DNA from: Pohlia nutans
Lineage: Eukaryota > Streptophyta > Bryopsida > Bryales > Mniaceae
Reading direction: 5' to 3'
DNA length: 64,000 nt
Assembly: GCA_022496805.1 (NCBI GenBank)
Contig: CM040100.1
Location: forward strand, 17,203,009 to 17,267,008
Shown piece after piece: positions 36,641 to 49,379 of this stretch (position 1 is the stretch's first letter; each line of letters opens with the position of its first letter). The position numbers were made by a program, and so were the translations under genes. Below the pieces are notes generated by a model that saw only the letters and a program-made list of their open reading frames with translations, did not search any database and was not told the DNA's origin.

Positions 36641-39430
36641 TTTTGCATTTGGCCAATTGGGGTGTCCGATGGCGACGATGGTGCAAAATTTGTACTTTTT
36701 TGAAATTTTACTCCCCTGAAATTTCATATGTTTTCAATTTTAAATAGCAACAAGAAATTCATTTATATCATATTTGCCATGAACTAATAGAAAATTAAGC
36801 ATGATGTGCAATATTTTTTTTATTACTATCTAATAGAAAATTATATCAAAATGCTTCTTTTCATATAAAAATGAAGGCACTCACTATAAAGTAAATAATA
36901 TGTGCACTATCATACTACATCAAAGGGTGCTCCTTTGAACATTTTCGCAATCTATACTATTGCTCTACTACTACGTGCTCGTTATCTGACAATACTTCAC
37001 TCCCTTGAGGTCAGGGTATACTCCATCAACTCCAAGCGTCATACGGAAATCTGCCAATGTCAATTGAACAAATCTAAATCAAATTTAGACTTCTTTAGCT
37101 AACAACTGTGTTTACCAACTCACATTTATAACTAGAAAAAACCCGAGATGAAATTTGAAGGCCAATATTCCCTATAGACTGTAATGTTATGTATTGCTTT
37201 GAAATTACAGAAAATTTGTGTGTTCATTGCAAAATATGATAAATTTAGTTATTGTTAATTATGGATGTTGAAACCCAACATCAAATTTGGGCGGCCCTAA
37301 CTTCTCGGGACCCTAACATGGTATTTGTCATTCAAATTGAGGGAATCTACATCGGATTTGAGCATGAATAGCAAAATATACTAAATTTAGTATTTTTGTT
37401 TATAAATCTTGGAAACCAACATCAAATTTGGGTGCCCCTATCTTTAAGGGCCCTAACATGATGTCTGTCTTTCCAAATACGGAAATCTACATCAAATTTG
37501 AACATGTATAGCAAAATACACTAAATTTAGTATTTTTGTTTATAAATCTTGGAACCCAACATCAAATTTGGGTGCCCCTATCTTTAAGGGGCCTAACATG
37601 ATGTCTGTCTTTCCAAATACGGAAATCTACATCAAATTTGAACATGTGTAGCAAAATATACTAAGTTTAGTATTTTGTTTATAAATCTTAGAACCCAACA
37701 TCAAATTTGGGTGCTTCTAACCTCTAGGGATCCTTGCATGGTGTTTATCATTCAAATTGCGGAAATCTACATCATATTTGAGCATGTATGACAAAACCTG
37801 CTAAATTTAGCAACTTTTGACAATGAACCTCAAAACCCAACATGAAATTTGGATGCCCCGAGCCTCAAAAGGCTCAAACGTGTTTTTTTCTTTAGAATTG
37901 CAAAAATTTACATCAAATTTCATCATACATGGTATATTATGCTATATTTAGAAGCTTTAGAGAGAAATTATTGACACCCAATATAAAATTTGGTTGCCCT
38001 TAAGCTCTAGGGGCCCTAACGTAGAGTTTGTCTTTTGAATTTGAGAATGTTTTTAGAAATTTGAGTTCCTAGCACTAAGTATGTTAAACTCAACAGTTGA
38101 TGCATATTTGTTCGATCCAAATTAGATGTTCAAAATGTGAGGGCACTGGTTCATTGACATTACGAACGGACACTTTATTCACGCCGGCCTCGAAAGAGGA
38201 CCGGAGTTTCTATCTATCTAGTATCTTCAAAATGTGATTGTAAATAAATGCGTGTAATTAAAAGTAAGGCCAAATGATTCAAGGTGAAAACTACATATGA
38301 ATTCAAAAATAAATGAATTTCTAAAAATAATGTTTACCTCAACTTGTTATTCGTCACGATGTTTGCTCCAATCAAACACGTCTACAAAGAATTAATGAAC
38401 ACAAGGTTAAAGTCATCATAAATATGCATTTTAAAAGTTTTTTTGGTGCAAAGAATATCACCTATACATCCTTGAATGCCTATATATTGAGCTTTACAAC
38501 CCTAACTAGTGTCATTTGCAAAAAAGAAAGTAGTGAGAGCATTGCCTTTGAGAGGTAAAATGTGAAATGAGAGGAATATAAGATGGGTGGGCTTTAAATA
38601 CTACGAAGACTTAGAATGGGCTTTTGAAAAAGCCATTTCATAGTTTGGCGCGCCCTCCCAAAGGACGCGCCTGTCCACCCCGCGGAATTGACAAGGGCTA
38701 GCCATGGCTATGGCTCTTGGCCACCCAAGGTCTGGCCCTTGTCCAACCTAGGCCGAGGTAAGGCCGAGGCAAGGCTCAAGCCCGGCCAGCCTTGTTGCTT
38801 GTTGCTTTTTATTTTTAATTTATATTTTTCTTTTTTCTTTTTCTTTTTCTTTTAAAATTTTTATATTAAATTAAATTTTTTATTATATCTTTTTTTGGAT
38901 GTTTTTAGTTTAATTTTTTTTAGTGATTTTTTTTTGTCTCCTTTTTTGGAGTGTTTTGTTGTTCTTTTTCTTTTTCTCTATTTATTTTCGTGGTATTTGT
39001 TTTTCAGTAAAATAATTTGTGGTTGCTAGGTTTTTTTCAAAATTTCAATTTTTACCAAATAAATAATTTAAATATAAATTTCTCTCTTCTCTTCTAAACT
39101 TTTTTCTTCCTTTTCTTAAAACATTTGTTTATTTTCTAATTTATTTTGGTATCCTATCTTTTTAGTTTTTTAATTTATCAACAAAGAAATAAATATAGTA
39201 TTAGAATGTACATAGTATAATACCAAAGTGTAGCGCAATGTGTTGTACAAGAGGAGCACGCTTTTGAAAATTTGACCCAAACATTATCTTCATTTGGATC
39301 TTTTTTTCTAAGTAATGAGGGAATTCTATTTGTATTCCATGACTTTTGGGACTACTATGTCTGTGCCAGGTATACTAAATTTATTGTTCTATGTGGGGGT
39401 TTTGGAGTTTGGACAAGGTAAATGGGTAGC
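36640..39430 (+). repeat. 3-kb direct repeat, copy 2
   Basis: Same order and orientation as 25945-29165. It carries one fewer minisatellite unit and lacks the 250-base internal duplication and (TA)n. Near 39430 homology to copy 1 ends right after GGTAAATGGGTAGC.AGGA, and the flanks differ. Confidence 0.85.
37220..38040 (+). repeat. Minisatellite, about 140-bp unit, six copies
   Basis: Markers at 37346, 37486, 37626, 37766 and 37907, spacing 140-141. Same unit as 26520-27480, one unit shorter. Confidence 0.85.
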
Positions 39431-42204
39431 AAGGATGAAGGTTGTCCCTTAAGACATTGTATTGTAGTAAATGAAGCACCAATGTAACATTTAATGCATG
39501 TGTGACCAAATTTGCATGATTGAAGTAAGTCGAAACCTCCAAAATTCCTACTTTAACAGTTTGTCAATTCCTGATCCTAAAACCCACGAGTACCAATATT
39601 AAAACCCCCTGCAACTTCAAAAACGGTTTATTTTTGTTCGACGGGCGACAAGTGCATTGTCATATCCCCAAGTGCAAAAATTCCTTATTCAGTGTTAGTT
39701 GCACACTACAATGTTCCTCTTTTTCAGTCACGTTTGTAGTTTTTGACCTTTTTTTTACCTTTCAAGCTCAATTAAAGATTATTAGATGGAAAAAAGTGAA
39801 TAGGTCTATTAAAAATAAGAAATATTCATATCATAAATAAGAATATGATGTTTAATTTTTTTTAAACAAGTTGCTAGATTAGATATCATTGTGCATTTTA
39901 ACGTTGTCACAATGTATAGTTTTTGACAAATGCACATCGTTTGTAATGCTTATTTTGGAATTTAAACTTCAAACTTCTTGTGCATATAGAATTTCACTTA
40001 TTGTACTTCTTTTTTCAATTTTTGGTTTAGGAATATTTTTTATATTTTGTTTTTATTTAATATAGACATCTTTTAGCATTTGGGCATTTTAAGCATGTAA
40101 AGAAAATTTGGATAAAATAAAATCATTATAATAATCTATATAAGATATTTCACATTGGCTTTGAATTGAGCTTCAAAAAAATTAGAAATCATGCACAATA
40201 TTCATCATTTAAATTTCATCATATTCATAATGTCTTTTTGTTGAAAAGAGTATTTTTTAAAATTCATAATCTTAACATAAAGCCTTTAAACAAAAGAATG
40301 TAACAATAGATTTTATATACATCAATCTCACCATTTGTCAAAAAAAATTAGTATAGAACATCGCCAATGAATTTTAATATGTTTTGACAAAATTGTAGAT
40401 TATGCATTGCATACACATTCTTTTGGTCACCAAAATGGTACATCGTACCATGCAACTTCTCTAGAACAACAAAGAGATGACATGGTACAACAATCAAATG
40501 TTTGTGAGTGGAATGACTCCCAACCCATGTGGAGTCTTGTTTGCCCTAGCTTCGATTTTGTTTAGCCTTGCCCTATGACCGTCCCTCTTTCTTTTTGCTC
40601 TCTTTGTATTTTCTTTTTTCCTGTTGCTTGGTTCTTGCCCGATCCTTATTGGGGCCTTGTTGTATTTGTATATGTCTTGCGAGAAAAATTCTCTTTATTT
40701 GTGCAAAACAAAAAAACAAAAAAATAGGTTGCCACTAACACAATCAGGATAATTTTCGAATTGTGCCACAAATTGGATGAGTTAACTATATGATTGTTTC
40801 ATAACAATTTTTAGGAGCCCCACTGTTCACCCTTAGGAATTAGCATTACATGTAATAATTGTTGCAGGAATCGTAATCTTCTATAGAATCAAAACTATCT
40901 TTAGTTAAAGATGGTTTGACGGCTCAACAAACTTGTTACCGTGCACCATAGCAAGGATAAGCCACGGCGATCAAGGACGACAGGGACGACAAGCAGTGGA
41001 ACTGGGAGTGCTCGCGCGTAGTTAGGGTAGAATAGTATAAGAAAGACATGCAGTTACACAAACACCACTTGTTCATTCACTCGAACTAGTCATGGCCCTA
41101 CAAGGATTTTGCATCAGTGCTATACACAGTACTATACATGTATTATCTCTTCCCTTGGAGACCAAAGAATGAATGACGGTCTCTTTCTCTATACTAGCTT
41201 ACTTCTTAGCCATTACTCTACACTGTTTGTTTCTCTTATTATATGAGGTGAATCTCAACTCTATTATTCCAAAAAGCTTTACTGTACAGTGTAGCCATGA
41301 GCTGTCTTTGCCCACCAAGTAATTGTTATGTCATGGTTAGCAGTGATTAAAGTCTCATTTATTCTAGAAAGATAACAAACACTCTCCTAGCCGCTTATTG
41401 ATTCTAAAAGCTAACTTTCTGGTCTAGAATACTTAGATCTGTCCTAAAAATCCCCCCCTCTCTCTCCCTCCTCCATCCTGTTGTCTCTGAAGTCTAAAGC
41501 TAAATCAAGACCCTCTCTCCATATCCCTATACTTGGACGTTTGGCTAGCCAACCAAGACCTGCATTCCCTGTCACCTAAATCATCTCCCAAGTTGTTAAC
41601 GAGCCAAGGACAACAATGATGGTCTTGGTTATCTTAGCAGTAGAAGTTGTTATAGCCTACTAAGTATGATTAGGATTCAACACGTCTTCTAAACCGCTCA
41701 AGTAAACTTTGTTATACTCTCATTATAGGAAGTTTGAGTCTTGTGAAGGGTCCTTTCAGATTCGACAGATGCAGTTATGGGAGAACAAAAAAATAGATTT
41801 TTTTTCAAAATTTTAATTTAAAAAAATCAAAAATTTATTTTTTACGGAGTAATTATTTTTTTAGTGTGAATCCGACGGGGCACGTGAGCTGACTGCTCAC
41901 CTTACATGTTTCTGACTGTCAGTTTTGATTGATATTTCCTCTATATGCACATTTCACATGCAAGAAAGGGGCCTTCCTTTGGGCTGAAATTTTCTCTAAT
42001 GCTTTCTAGGTCCTGTTTGACTCGCTTATTGTTATCAGTGACTTCCATGGACAAACCCAGCTAACAAAACTTTTGTTTTTTTAATAGTTTCTACATGTTC
42101 CACATCATCAATTCTCTGTTCGGATGGTGATTTTGTGCACAAGCAAAAGGGTGTGCTACAATACTAGCTAAAGAATGTTATGTTGTTTTTCAGTTGCAAT
42201 GTAT
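39431..42204. other. Geneless stretch, possible decayed LTR element
   Basis: 40900-41750 has the mixed composition and short C-rich tracts I associate with plant retroelement LTRs, but no paired LTR, primer-binding site or gag/pol is visible. No gene called. Confidence 0.35.
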
Positions 42205-42392
42205 TTCTTCGTTTGTTAGCTCTGACTATAGGGAAGAGGTATTGCGGGGACACCCATTTCCTTAGGCTAAACACCATGGTAGCAAATATATTCCGTCCAT
42301 GATTCCACTAACATGCATTCTCGTCCTTCACCCGTTCTATTTCGGTCGGAGCTCCTCGTATTCCGGTCAGAGCTCCTCGTAGCGTAGCTGCT
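42205..42392. repeat. Dispersed repeat, inverted relative to 60839-61012
   Basis: The reverse complement of 60839-61012 matches this segment almost throughout (AAATATATTCC.TCCATGATTC, TGCATTCT.GTCCTTCAC, GAGCTCCTCGTAGCGTAGCT). The last block is duplicated here. Confidence 0.75.
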
Positions 42393-43712
42393 AGTTTTTA
42401 AAAAATGAATTAAACAAAAGAAAAGAAAGCTGAGTGGGTGCAGCTGACAAGGAGTCAGCATCGCCCACACCCTCAGAGCAGGAAGTTGAAGGTCAGCTCC
42501 GTCGGTCGGCCGTGCACAGCCTTTGCAGAATTGCAGGCAGTCCGTCCAGCAATCAAACCGCTCATGGCCTTGACATGATCCCTCTGACACCAGCGACTCT
42601 TCCAGCCTATTCAGGACGTTACACCATTAATTTTATTACCGCATTCATTCGCTACATAAGTAAATAGCTACCGCCTGTAGAGAATAAATAACTCGGCTCT
42701 TGGGAATAGAGAAAATTTGACTCGCAGACATTTATAAAATTTGTTGTCCCCCACTAGGGAAGCGACTATGAAAACGCTTCGTTTTCAAGGAGTTACATGC
42801 TTGAACAGTGTAAACAAGCTGTAAAAGTGTAAATACTAAGGCGGAGACTACGCGACTAGCCGCTTGTTTCATAAGAAAATGATACTTATGAAAACTTCAT
42901 CAAGAATCTAGTAAGTTACACTCAACTCACATTCAGACTAGAAGGAGTAGAAGTGTACTTTCAATACAAACATCACACAATTCTTGACAATTGCAAATGA
43001 GGATCTCTTTCATAACTTTCAGATGAGAGCTTGTCGATGACAACATGGTATCAACTTGTTTATTAGAGGTACGTTTTTCTTTGGCAAATTTAATGATTTA
43101 CATACAAAAATAAATCAAGATGTACACATCATCTCTAGTTATACATATAAGGAGTAAAATTGATAAATCTTAGTGGAGTCGAATGAAAGTGAAATCATAT
43201 TTTCTCGGTAAAATTTGTAATTTTTATGAATTTTCAAAGTGGTCTTCTTTCAAATTACAAAACCACTCCTAGGTGGGGCTATAATAATTCCGAAATGCTC
43301 TATAATCATTCAAATTCAGCCTAATATAGTTGATAGAGAAGTAATGTTAAACCGCCTTATTCACTTTCAAAGAATTGTTTACTTGATTGCTCATGCTAAA
43401 TTTCCTGAATTGCTTAACCGTTAAAAGACATGGCTTTCATGATTCCCACACCCTTTCATGATTTAATGGCTTTCATCTCCTTCAAACTCCATTCTAAGCA
43501 CAATTCTCTTTTTTGTTTACTTTGGTTCTATTTTAAAGAGGTATAGATGCTTTAAATATTATTTTTCATTTTGGCATTTAAAAACCTCTATTTGTTCAAC
43601 GGAATAGAATTTATGAGCAAGAAAAAGCCATGTGGGGCTTAGTATGTCCTTTAAGGATTAACCACCATTTTGTAATCTCATTTGAAGTATCTAAAACCGC
43701 CCTAGTTTACAG

Positions 43713-43959
43713 GAAGATTTGAGAATGTTAGCCCTCGGGGCTAATGGACCAATGGGGGCTAATCCTTCTATTAAATGGGAGTTAATCCCTCAAACTTTAG
43801 CCGGGACTAATGTACTTTAGCCGGGGCAAGCGGGTCATTTTTGGGGGCTAATGTCTTCATAAAAAAGAGTTCTCAAGTTAAAAAACCCAATACTACGGGG
43901 GGCTGAAAGGGGGGGTTAATGCATGAAGCATTAGCCCCGGCTACGTTCTTTAAATCTTC
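43713..43959. mobile_element. Foldback MITE
   Basis: The left end GAAGATTTGAGAATGTTAGCC and the inverted right end GAAGATTTAAAGAACGTAGCC are followed by GGGGCTAATG on both sides. Further GGGGCTAAT motifs lie inside. No TSD recognised. Confidence 0.6.
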
Positions 43960-44852
43960 TAGGGACGTTACACCCAAACATGGATTTTTTTTTGCAATTT
44001 TTCATTTTTCAAACATGTGGCACGAATGAAACAAATATAGTAACACTTTCATTTAGATTTTAAATGAAGTCATCATAATTGAATGAAAATAAGTCAACAT
44101 GGATGAATATTTTAGCGATAAATAAATGAGTTTTGGGTCCAAACTTAAGCATTTCTAAAATTGCTTTTAGACTATATCTCGCCAGCTATAAAAAGGCTGC
44201 ACCCACTGAAATTCATCTATCACTTACTACATTTAGTGCGCATTAGAAGTGAGGTGGAATTGGGTCAAAATGATAGGGTGCTGAATTGGGTCTCTGGCAG
44301 TCTTAGGTATGTCCACCTGAACAGTTATCAATGGCCTACTGACCCACTGTAGCACTGATCAGTCACACAGGTCGCATCTATTTACTATACTGTAATTTTA
44401 ATTTTTTAAATTGCCCAAATCAAGGCACAAAAGACGGATCCACGAACGGCTACCTGTGAGAGTTCTGACCGACCGTTCCACTGAAATCAGGAGCACGAGA
44501 CTCGTAGTTTCGTTCTTTCTTGCATTGTTAATTAGCTGATGGTAATCAATATTATTAAGTTAGTTATGAGCCGTCCAGACGAAAGTAACGAAGATGGATC
44601 GATTTGCGGTACCAGGCAGGTGGCGATCGATCCGGAATATGCAATGACTGCGCAACGGCGATGGAATGTTCGACCGTGACTGTCATCGAGGAAGCTAGGC
44701 AATGATCCAGCTAGTACTCTAGTAGGTCGTTAGATGCAATCGAATGCAGCTCATTCATCAGAGGCACGAATCCAGGACCCAAGCTAGGCGTCGATCTACC
44801 AGTGATTGTGATCCCTGAAAGCCATGGAGTCAATGCATTTCAGTTTCTTTCC

Positions 44853-45231
44853 ACCCGTTGCGATCCAAGTGGCTACTTAACCGCAACGTAATATGAGCCG
44901 TATTATTCGACGTTCAGAGTGATCGAGACGATCGAGCAGACCTGAAGGAAGAACTGAAGGAAGCAGTCTGTGCAAATTTGTCAGAGAGACCTGATCATGC
45001 AGGAGCTGAAGAAGTCCTGTACATGAATACTGAACGGTTACTAGTCGGAGCTTCGGCGTATGAAAATGTTCGTCAGATTCTGGTGCCAAAGTAATGTATA
45101 GGAGTAGACCTGTGCAAATTTGTCAGAGAGACTTGATCATGCAGGAGCTGAAGACTGTACATGTATACTGAACGGTTAGTTTGCGGAGCTTCGGCGTGTG
45201 AAGACGTGGTGTCGAGGTAGTGTAGCTAGCC
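44853..45231 (+). promoter_or_regulatory. Duplicated 5' region of the oxidase gene
   Basis: Two related blocks, 44853-45105 and 45111-45231, precede the ATG at 45232. Shared pieces are GTGCAAATTTGTCAGAGAGA, TGATCATGCAGGAGCTGAAG and ACTGAACGGTTA. A third copy lies in intron 1 (45614-45880). The repeats presumably include promoter or 5' UTR sequence; no TATA box is evident. Confidence 0.6.
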
Positions 45232-48200
45232 ATGGAGTCGAGACAGTGGACTGGGATTGCGCTATTCCGGGTGTTTGCAGGCGCGCTGTTGTTATGGAGT
45301 GAGTTGGTGAGCTGCCAGAGTGGGGGATGGTGGGAGGTTGTGGTGGAGAATGCGGGCATTTCCACCATGCACGCAGCGGTGACGCACATGGGCAACGTGG
45401 TTCTGCTGGACCGCACCAATATCGGCGACTCGCTGCTGCCGTTACCTCCTGGCGTGTGCCGCAACAACCCTGCCGATCGCGTAAGTGTTTAGTTCCTCCC
45501 ACTCTTCCAGCCTCACAATGTCGTAGCTCTAGAACAGAATCGCACAATTGGTCATATCCGTTCAAACCCCGCACTTACAGTGACATTCGTGTTTCGGAGC
45601 TTACACACTTACAGTCACCCGTTGCGAAGCCCCGCTACTTAACCGCAGCGTAATATGAGCCGCCATAGTACTCGACGTTCATAGTGAGATCGACGATCGA
45701 GCAGACTAGAGTACTGAAGGAAGCAGTCTGTGCAAATTGCCAGAGAGACTTGATCATGCAGGTGCTGAAGACTGTACATGTATTCTGAACGGTTACTAGT
45801 CGGAGCTTCAAAACGTTTGTCAGATTAATCTGGTGCCGACGTAGTGTACATAGCCATGGAGTCGAGACAGTGAGTGGACTTGGGATTCCAGCCACACAAT
45901 GTAGCTCTAGATCAGAATTGCACAACTGGTCATATTCGTGTTTCGATGCTCCATGTGCACAGTTTGTGACATCCAAGTGCACAAAAGCTCCATGTCTTGA
46001 AAGTTTAACGGATATGGCGTTGTCATTGAATTCCTGCCCGCCAATTAGGTCAGATTTGACAATGGGTTTTGTGGTGCAGGCCGATACGCATGACTGCACG
46101 GCGCATTCGGCAATCTACTCGCCGGGGTCCAACAAAATCCGGCCTCTGTTCATCTACACCGACACGTGGTGCTCGTCCGGGCAATTCGCCGCCTCCGGCA
46201 AGCTCGTCCAAACGGGAGGCGACGCGGATGGAGTCACCAAGGCAAGCTTAACTTTCACCTTCCAATGTCAAGTGCATTCTAGTCGTCTTCCTTGTGAGAG
46301 CTTCATAAACTAGAACTGGTACGTGTAGAACTGACGTTTCAGTCCGCCTTTTTGATTGAATATGAGGTTCTGATTCGAATAAGTGAATGAACTGAGCTGC
46401 GGAGTTGTGGCTGAAATTGGTCAGATTCGAACGTTCTGGCCCTGCGGCGACACTGGCAATTGCGACTGGGTGGAGGAGACGACGGAATCGTTGCAGATTG
46501 GAAGATGGTACGCCTCCAACCAGCAGCTCCCGGACGGCACGCAAGCTGTCGTCGGCGGCCGAAACGCCTTCACGATTGAGTACGTCCCCGCCAACGGCCG
46601 CGGCCAGTTCAATCTCCAGCTCCTCATAGATGTAAGCAACCCACTTACGGTACCCTCATATTAGCTAAGTTGGCGCATAACTTCAGAATGCGAAATGTTT
46701 TGTTCGACGCCCAGATGGTCACATGAATCATTACAATAGCAAATTTCGGGGTGCGCCCAGAGCTTTAAAATTTGGAGGTTCAGCTGGCCAATGTGAGATT
46801 TCAGGAAACTCAAAACGGCTCCAGGTAAAGTGGGGCGACTCAAAACTACGACAGTTGCTTGTTGTAAGCCATTACTATGGATTTCAGTGTCACCAATTGA
46901 TGTGAGGAATTAATATATCCTCGGATATTTTTTCTTTGCGTGCAGACCAACGATGCGCAAAACGACAACCTGTACCCTTACGTGCACCTGCTGCCAGACA
47001 ACAACCTGTTCATCTTCGCGAACAAGGACTCGGTCCTCTACAACTGGCAACAAAACTATGTCGTGAAGAAGTTCCCCACCATCCCGGGCGAGCCTCGCAA
47101 CTACCCGTCCGCGGGGAGCTCCGTGCTCTTACCTCTCCTCCCTCCTTTCAATTCCTGCGAGATCCTCATCTGCGGAGGCGCGGCGCCGGGCTCGTTCAGC
47201 AACCCGGGCGCGATGGCGCCCGCCAGCAACACCTGCGGCCGCATCAACCCGTTCTCGGCCTCCCCGTCCTGGGCCATGGAGACCATGCCGCAGCGGCGAG
47301 CCATGGGCGACATGGTGCTCACGCCCCTCGGCGACGTGATCATCATCAACGGCGCCGGGCGGGGCTCCCAAGGGTGGGGCTCAGTGATTTCTTTTCTAAA
47401 AATTTCTCTTTGTAAATTTTTTTTCAGTGAAGTTGCTATAATTTCAAAAATGGGCTTGCTATGTTGCTGTAAGAAAAACTTGGGTAAAAGAAAATGGAGT
47501 ATATTGCCATAATCTTCCCTTATAATTCTATACCCAATGGATTCTATAGATAGCTACTCCCTCCGTCCCATATTAAGCTTCTTGATTGCTCAAACTATTT
47601 GTCCCATAAGAAGCTTCTTGTTTGCTCAAACTACTCCTACTAGCACAAGGTTCACACCATTGTGCTTAGGGTCCACACCATTGGACTAGTTAATTCTTCT
47701 ATTTTGAGGGTTGAAGAAGCTTATTATGGGACAAAGGAGTATGGGGAAACGTTCACGAGGAGTATATCAACATAATCTTCCCTTGTATAGCCAACGATCT
47801 ATAGAAAGTTATGTATTTGTAGTAAAAGAAATTGTAAATCGTCAAAATGCTTTCTATTTTTCAAGTTTCAATTTTCAAATCGCCAATGGGACTCACTTGA
47901 AAAAATGAAAAAAATCACAGGTGGGGCTACGCGTCAGATCCTGTGTTCACGCCCGTGCTGTACATCCCCGCGGACGCCGCAGGCACGCGGTTCCACAACC
48001 TCACCGTGACGGACATTCCGAGGCTGTACCATTCCACGGCAAATCTGTTGCCCGACGGGAGGATTCTTGTGGCAGGGAGCAACACGCATCAGTTCTACAC
48101 TTTCACGGGGACTTTTCCGACGGAGCTCAGGATTGAGGCGTTCTCTCCGCAGTACCTGGCTGGCGTGCGGCCCGGGTTGGTCGTGCCGGGAGCGCTGGGG

Positions 48201-49376
48201 TATGGGCAAACGTTCACAGGGAATGTGAGTTACAGCGGCGGTGTAATCTATGCGCCTTGGCAGCTCAACATTGCGAGCGCGCCCTTCGTCACGCACTCGT
48301 ACGCACAGGTAAACTGCGTTTCTAATTGTGTACCATTGCTCAGTAATATTACATTAGTAGAAAAGGTGGCGCTCCCCAGGGACATGGCCAGGAAAAATCA
48401 CTGTACATGTGTGGAATTGGGCACTACTTGCCTGGGCATCTCCCTCGGCAGTGCCACCTTTTCTACTGGTGTTATGCCATCCCTACAGAGATGGACTCCA
48501 TTCTGATTATGTCATTTCATCATTTGAGTTATCCGTAAAGTGAGTGGGGTCAATCCTGTTTTGGAGTCCTCATTTGAAGGCCAAAATCAGATTATTCCCA
48601 AATAGTCTGACATGAGTAGTGATGGCTCAACTTAGGCAAGCCACAAAGAGCATTGGGGGAAACCTCTGGGGAGCAAGTGAATAGTGGGTGGTCACATGGT
48701 CCATGCTCCTTGACACGGGTGGTCTTTGTATTAGCATGTCTTCAAACACAACATAGAACTACACTAAATGGGGTATTTAGTGTCCAGGGACACTATTTCA
48801 AAATGTGGACACTATTTAATTTTAGGGAGATATAGTATCCTCATAAGAAAAAAATGAATGTAGTGTTCCAATGACATGGCAACTTTATAATAAATATGTA
48901 TGCCACCTCATGTCACTCTCATTACTTGGAAAGAACATGGTACTCTCAATGAAAGTGGGAATGACAAGTGGCAAACTCATATGTAGTGTCAAAGGACACT
49001 ATTTCTCTTCACCTTTGAACGAATTGTGGTAAAAGACATCAATTCTCCTCAGACACTAAATACGCCATTTAGTGTAGTTTTAACCGCATGCCTTTCAACT
49101 TGAAACTTGAGTTTTGCAAATTTCTATCCAGTATTTCCTCTTCCAGTAAGACTTTATGAACAACGTTTTAAATAGTTTGTGTATGTTTTGGGTTTGCAGG
49201 GACAACGAGTGTTGAAGCTGGGAGTTCAGGGAGCTCCAGTGAGTGTAGGAGCAGGCCAGTGGACATTGGCATCCGTTTCTCCACCCAGTGCAAGTGTTGC
49301 GCCTCCGGGGTATTACATGATGTTTGTGGTTCTGAATTGGGCCCCCAGTCACGCAAGCTGGTTCAAATTGGCTTGA
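45232..49376 (+). CDS. GLOX-like: Glyoxal oxidase / galactose oxidase-like secreted enzyme
   Basis: Copper-radical oxidase family, expected to oxidise aldehydes or sugars to acids with H2O2 release in the apoplast. Exons: 45232-45480, 46080-46241, 46425-46631, 46946-47373, 47921-48308, 49200-49376, giving 536 aa (family about 550). Residues 1-29 are a signal peptide. Visible: DCTAHSAIYS with Cys89, WPCGDTGNCDW, VVGGRNAFTIEYVP at 179-192, LPDNNLFIFANK, ICGGAAPGSFSNPG, PRLYHSTANLLPDGRILVAG with Tyr385-His386, FVTHS with His474, and the C-terminal APPGYYMMFVVLN of the DUF1929 domain. Cys, Tyr-His and the later His fit the copper site. Where I expect the cross-linked Tyr (usually TYE or SYE), this protein has Thr-Ile-Glu-Tyr, so radical chemistry may be altered. 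The intron after exon 2 is GC-AG. Introns 4 and 5 carry MITEs. Confidence 0.9.
45614..45930 (+). repeat. Decayed copy of promoter plus exon 1 inside intron 1
   Basis: The sequence matches 44853-45250 and then 45508-45560, offset about 760 and 380 bases. It includes a second ATGGAGTCGAGACAG at 45856, which runs straight into TGA. Most of exon 1 is deleted in this copy. It lies wholly within intron 1 of the oxidase gene. Confidence 0.8.
47557..47739. mobile_element. Stowaway MITE in intron 4 of the oxidase gene
   Basis: The ends are CTCCCTCCGTCCCATATTAA and, inverted, CTCCTTTGTCCCATAATAA, flanked by TA on both sides. This is the usual Stowaway (Tc1/mariner) pattern. 183 bp with an inverted AAGCTTCTT subterminal. 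Confidence 0.85.
48352..48471. mobile_element. CACTA-like MITE with TTA TSD in intron 5
   Basis: The ends are CATTAGTAGAAAAGGTGGC and, inverted, CACCAGTAGAAAAGGTGGC, both one step from CACTAGTAGAAAA. They are flanked by TTA at 48349-48351 and 48472-48474, and a 3-bp TSD fits CACTA. It sits 43 bases past the exon 5 donor. Confidence 0.75.
48758..49078. mobile_element. Foldback MITE in intron 5 of the oxidase gene
   Basis: The inverted ends ACTACACTAAATGG(G/C)GTA are followed by TTTAGTGTC. The interior shows several inverted blocks containing GGACACTATTT. A partial reverse copy lies at 25215-25480. Confidence 0.75.
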
Positions 49377-49379
49377 CTT

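Noticed and set aside
40900..41750. Solo LTR of a copia-type retroelement
   Set aside because: Composition is suggestive, but I could not find defined ends, a TSD or a partner copy.
47101..47371. Minus-strand ORFs inside oxidase exon 4
   Set aside because: Shadows of a GC-rich coding exon whose plus frame matches the oxidase family.
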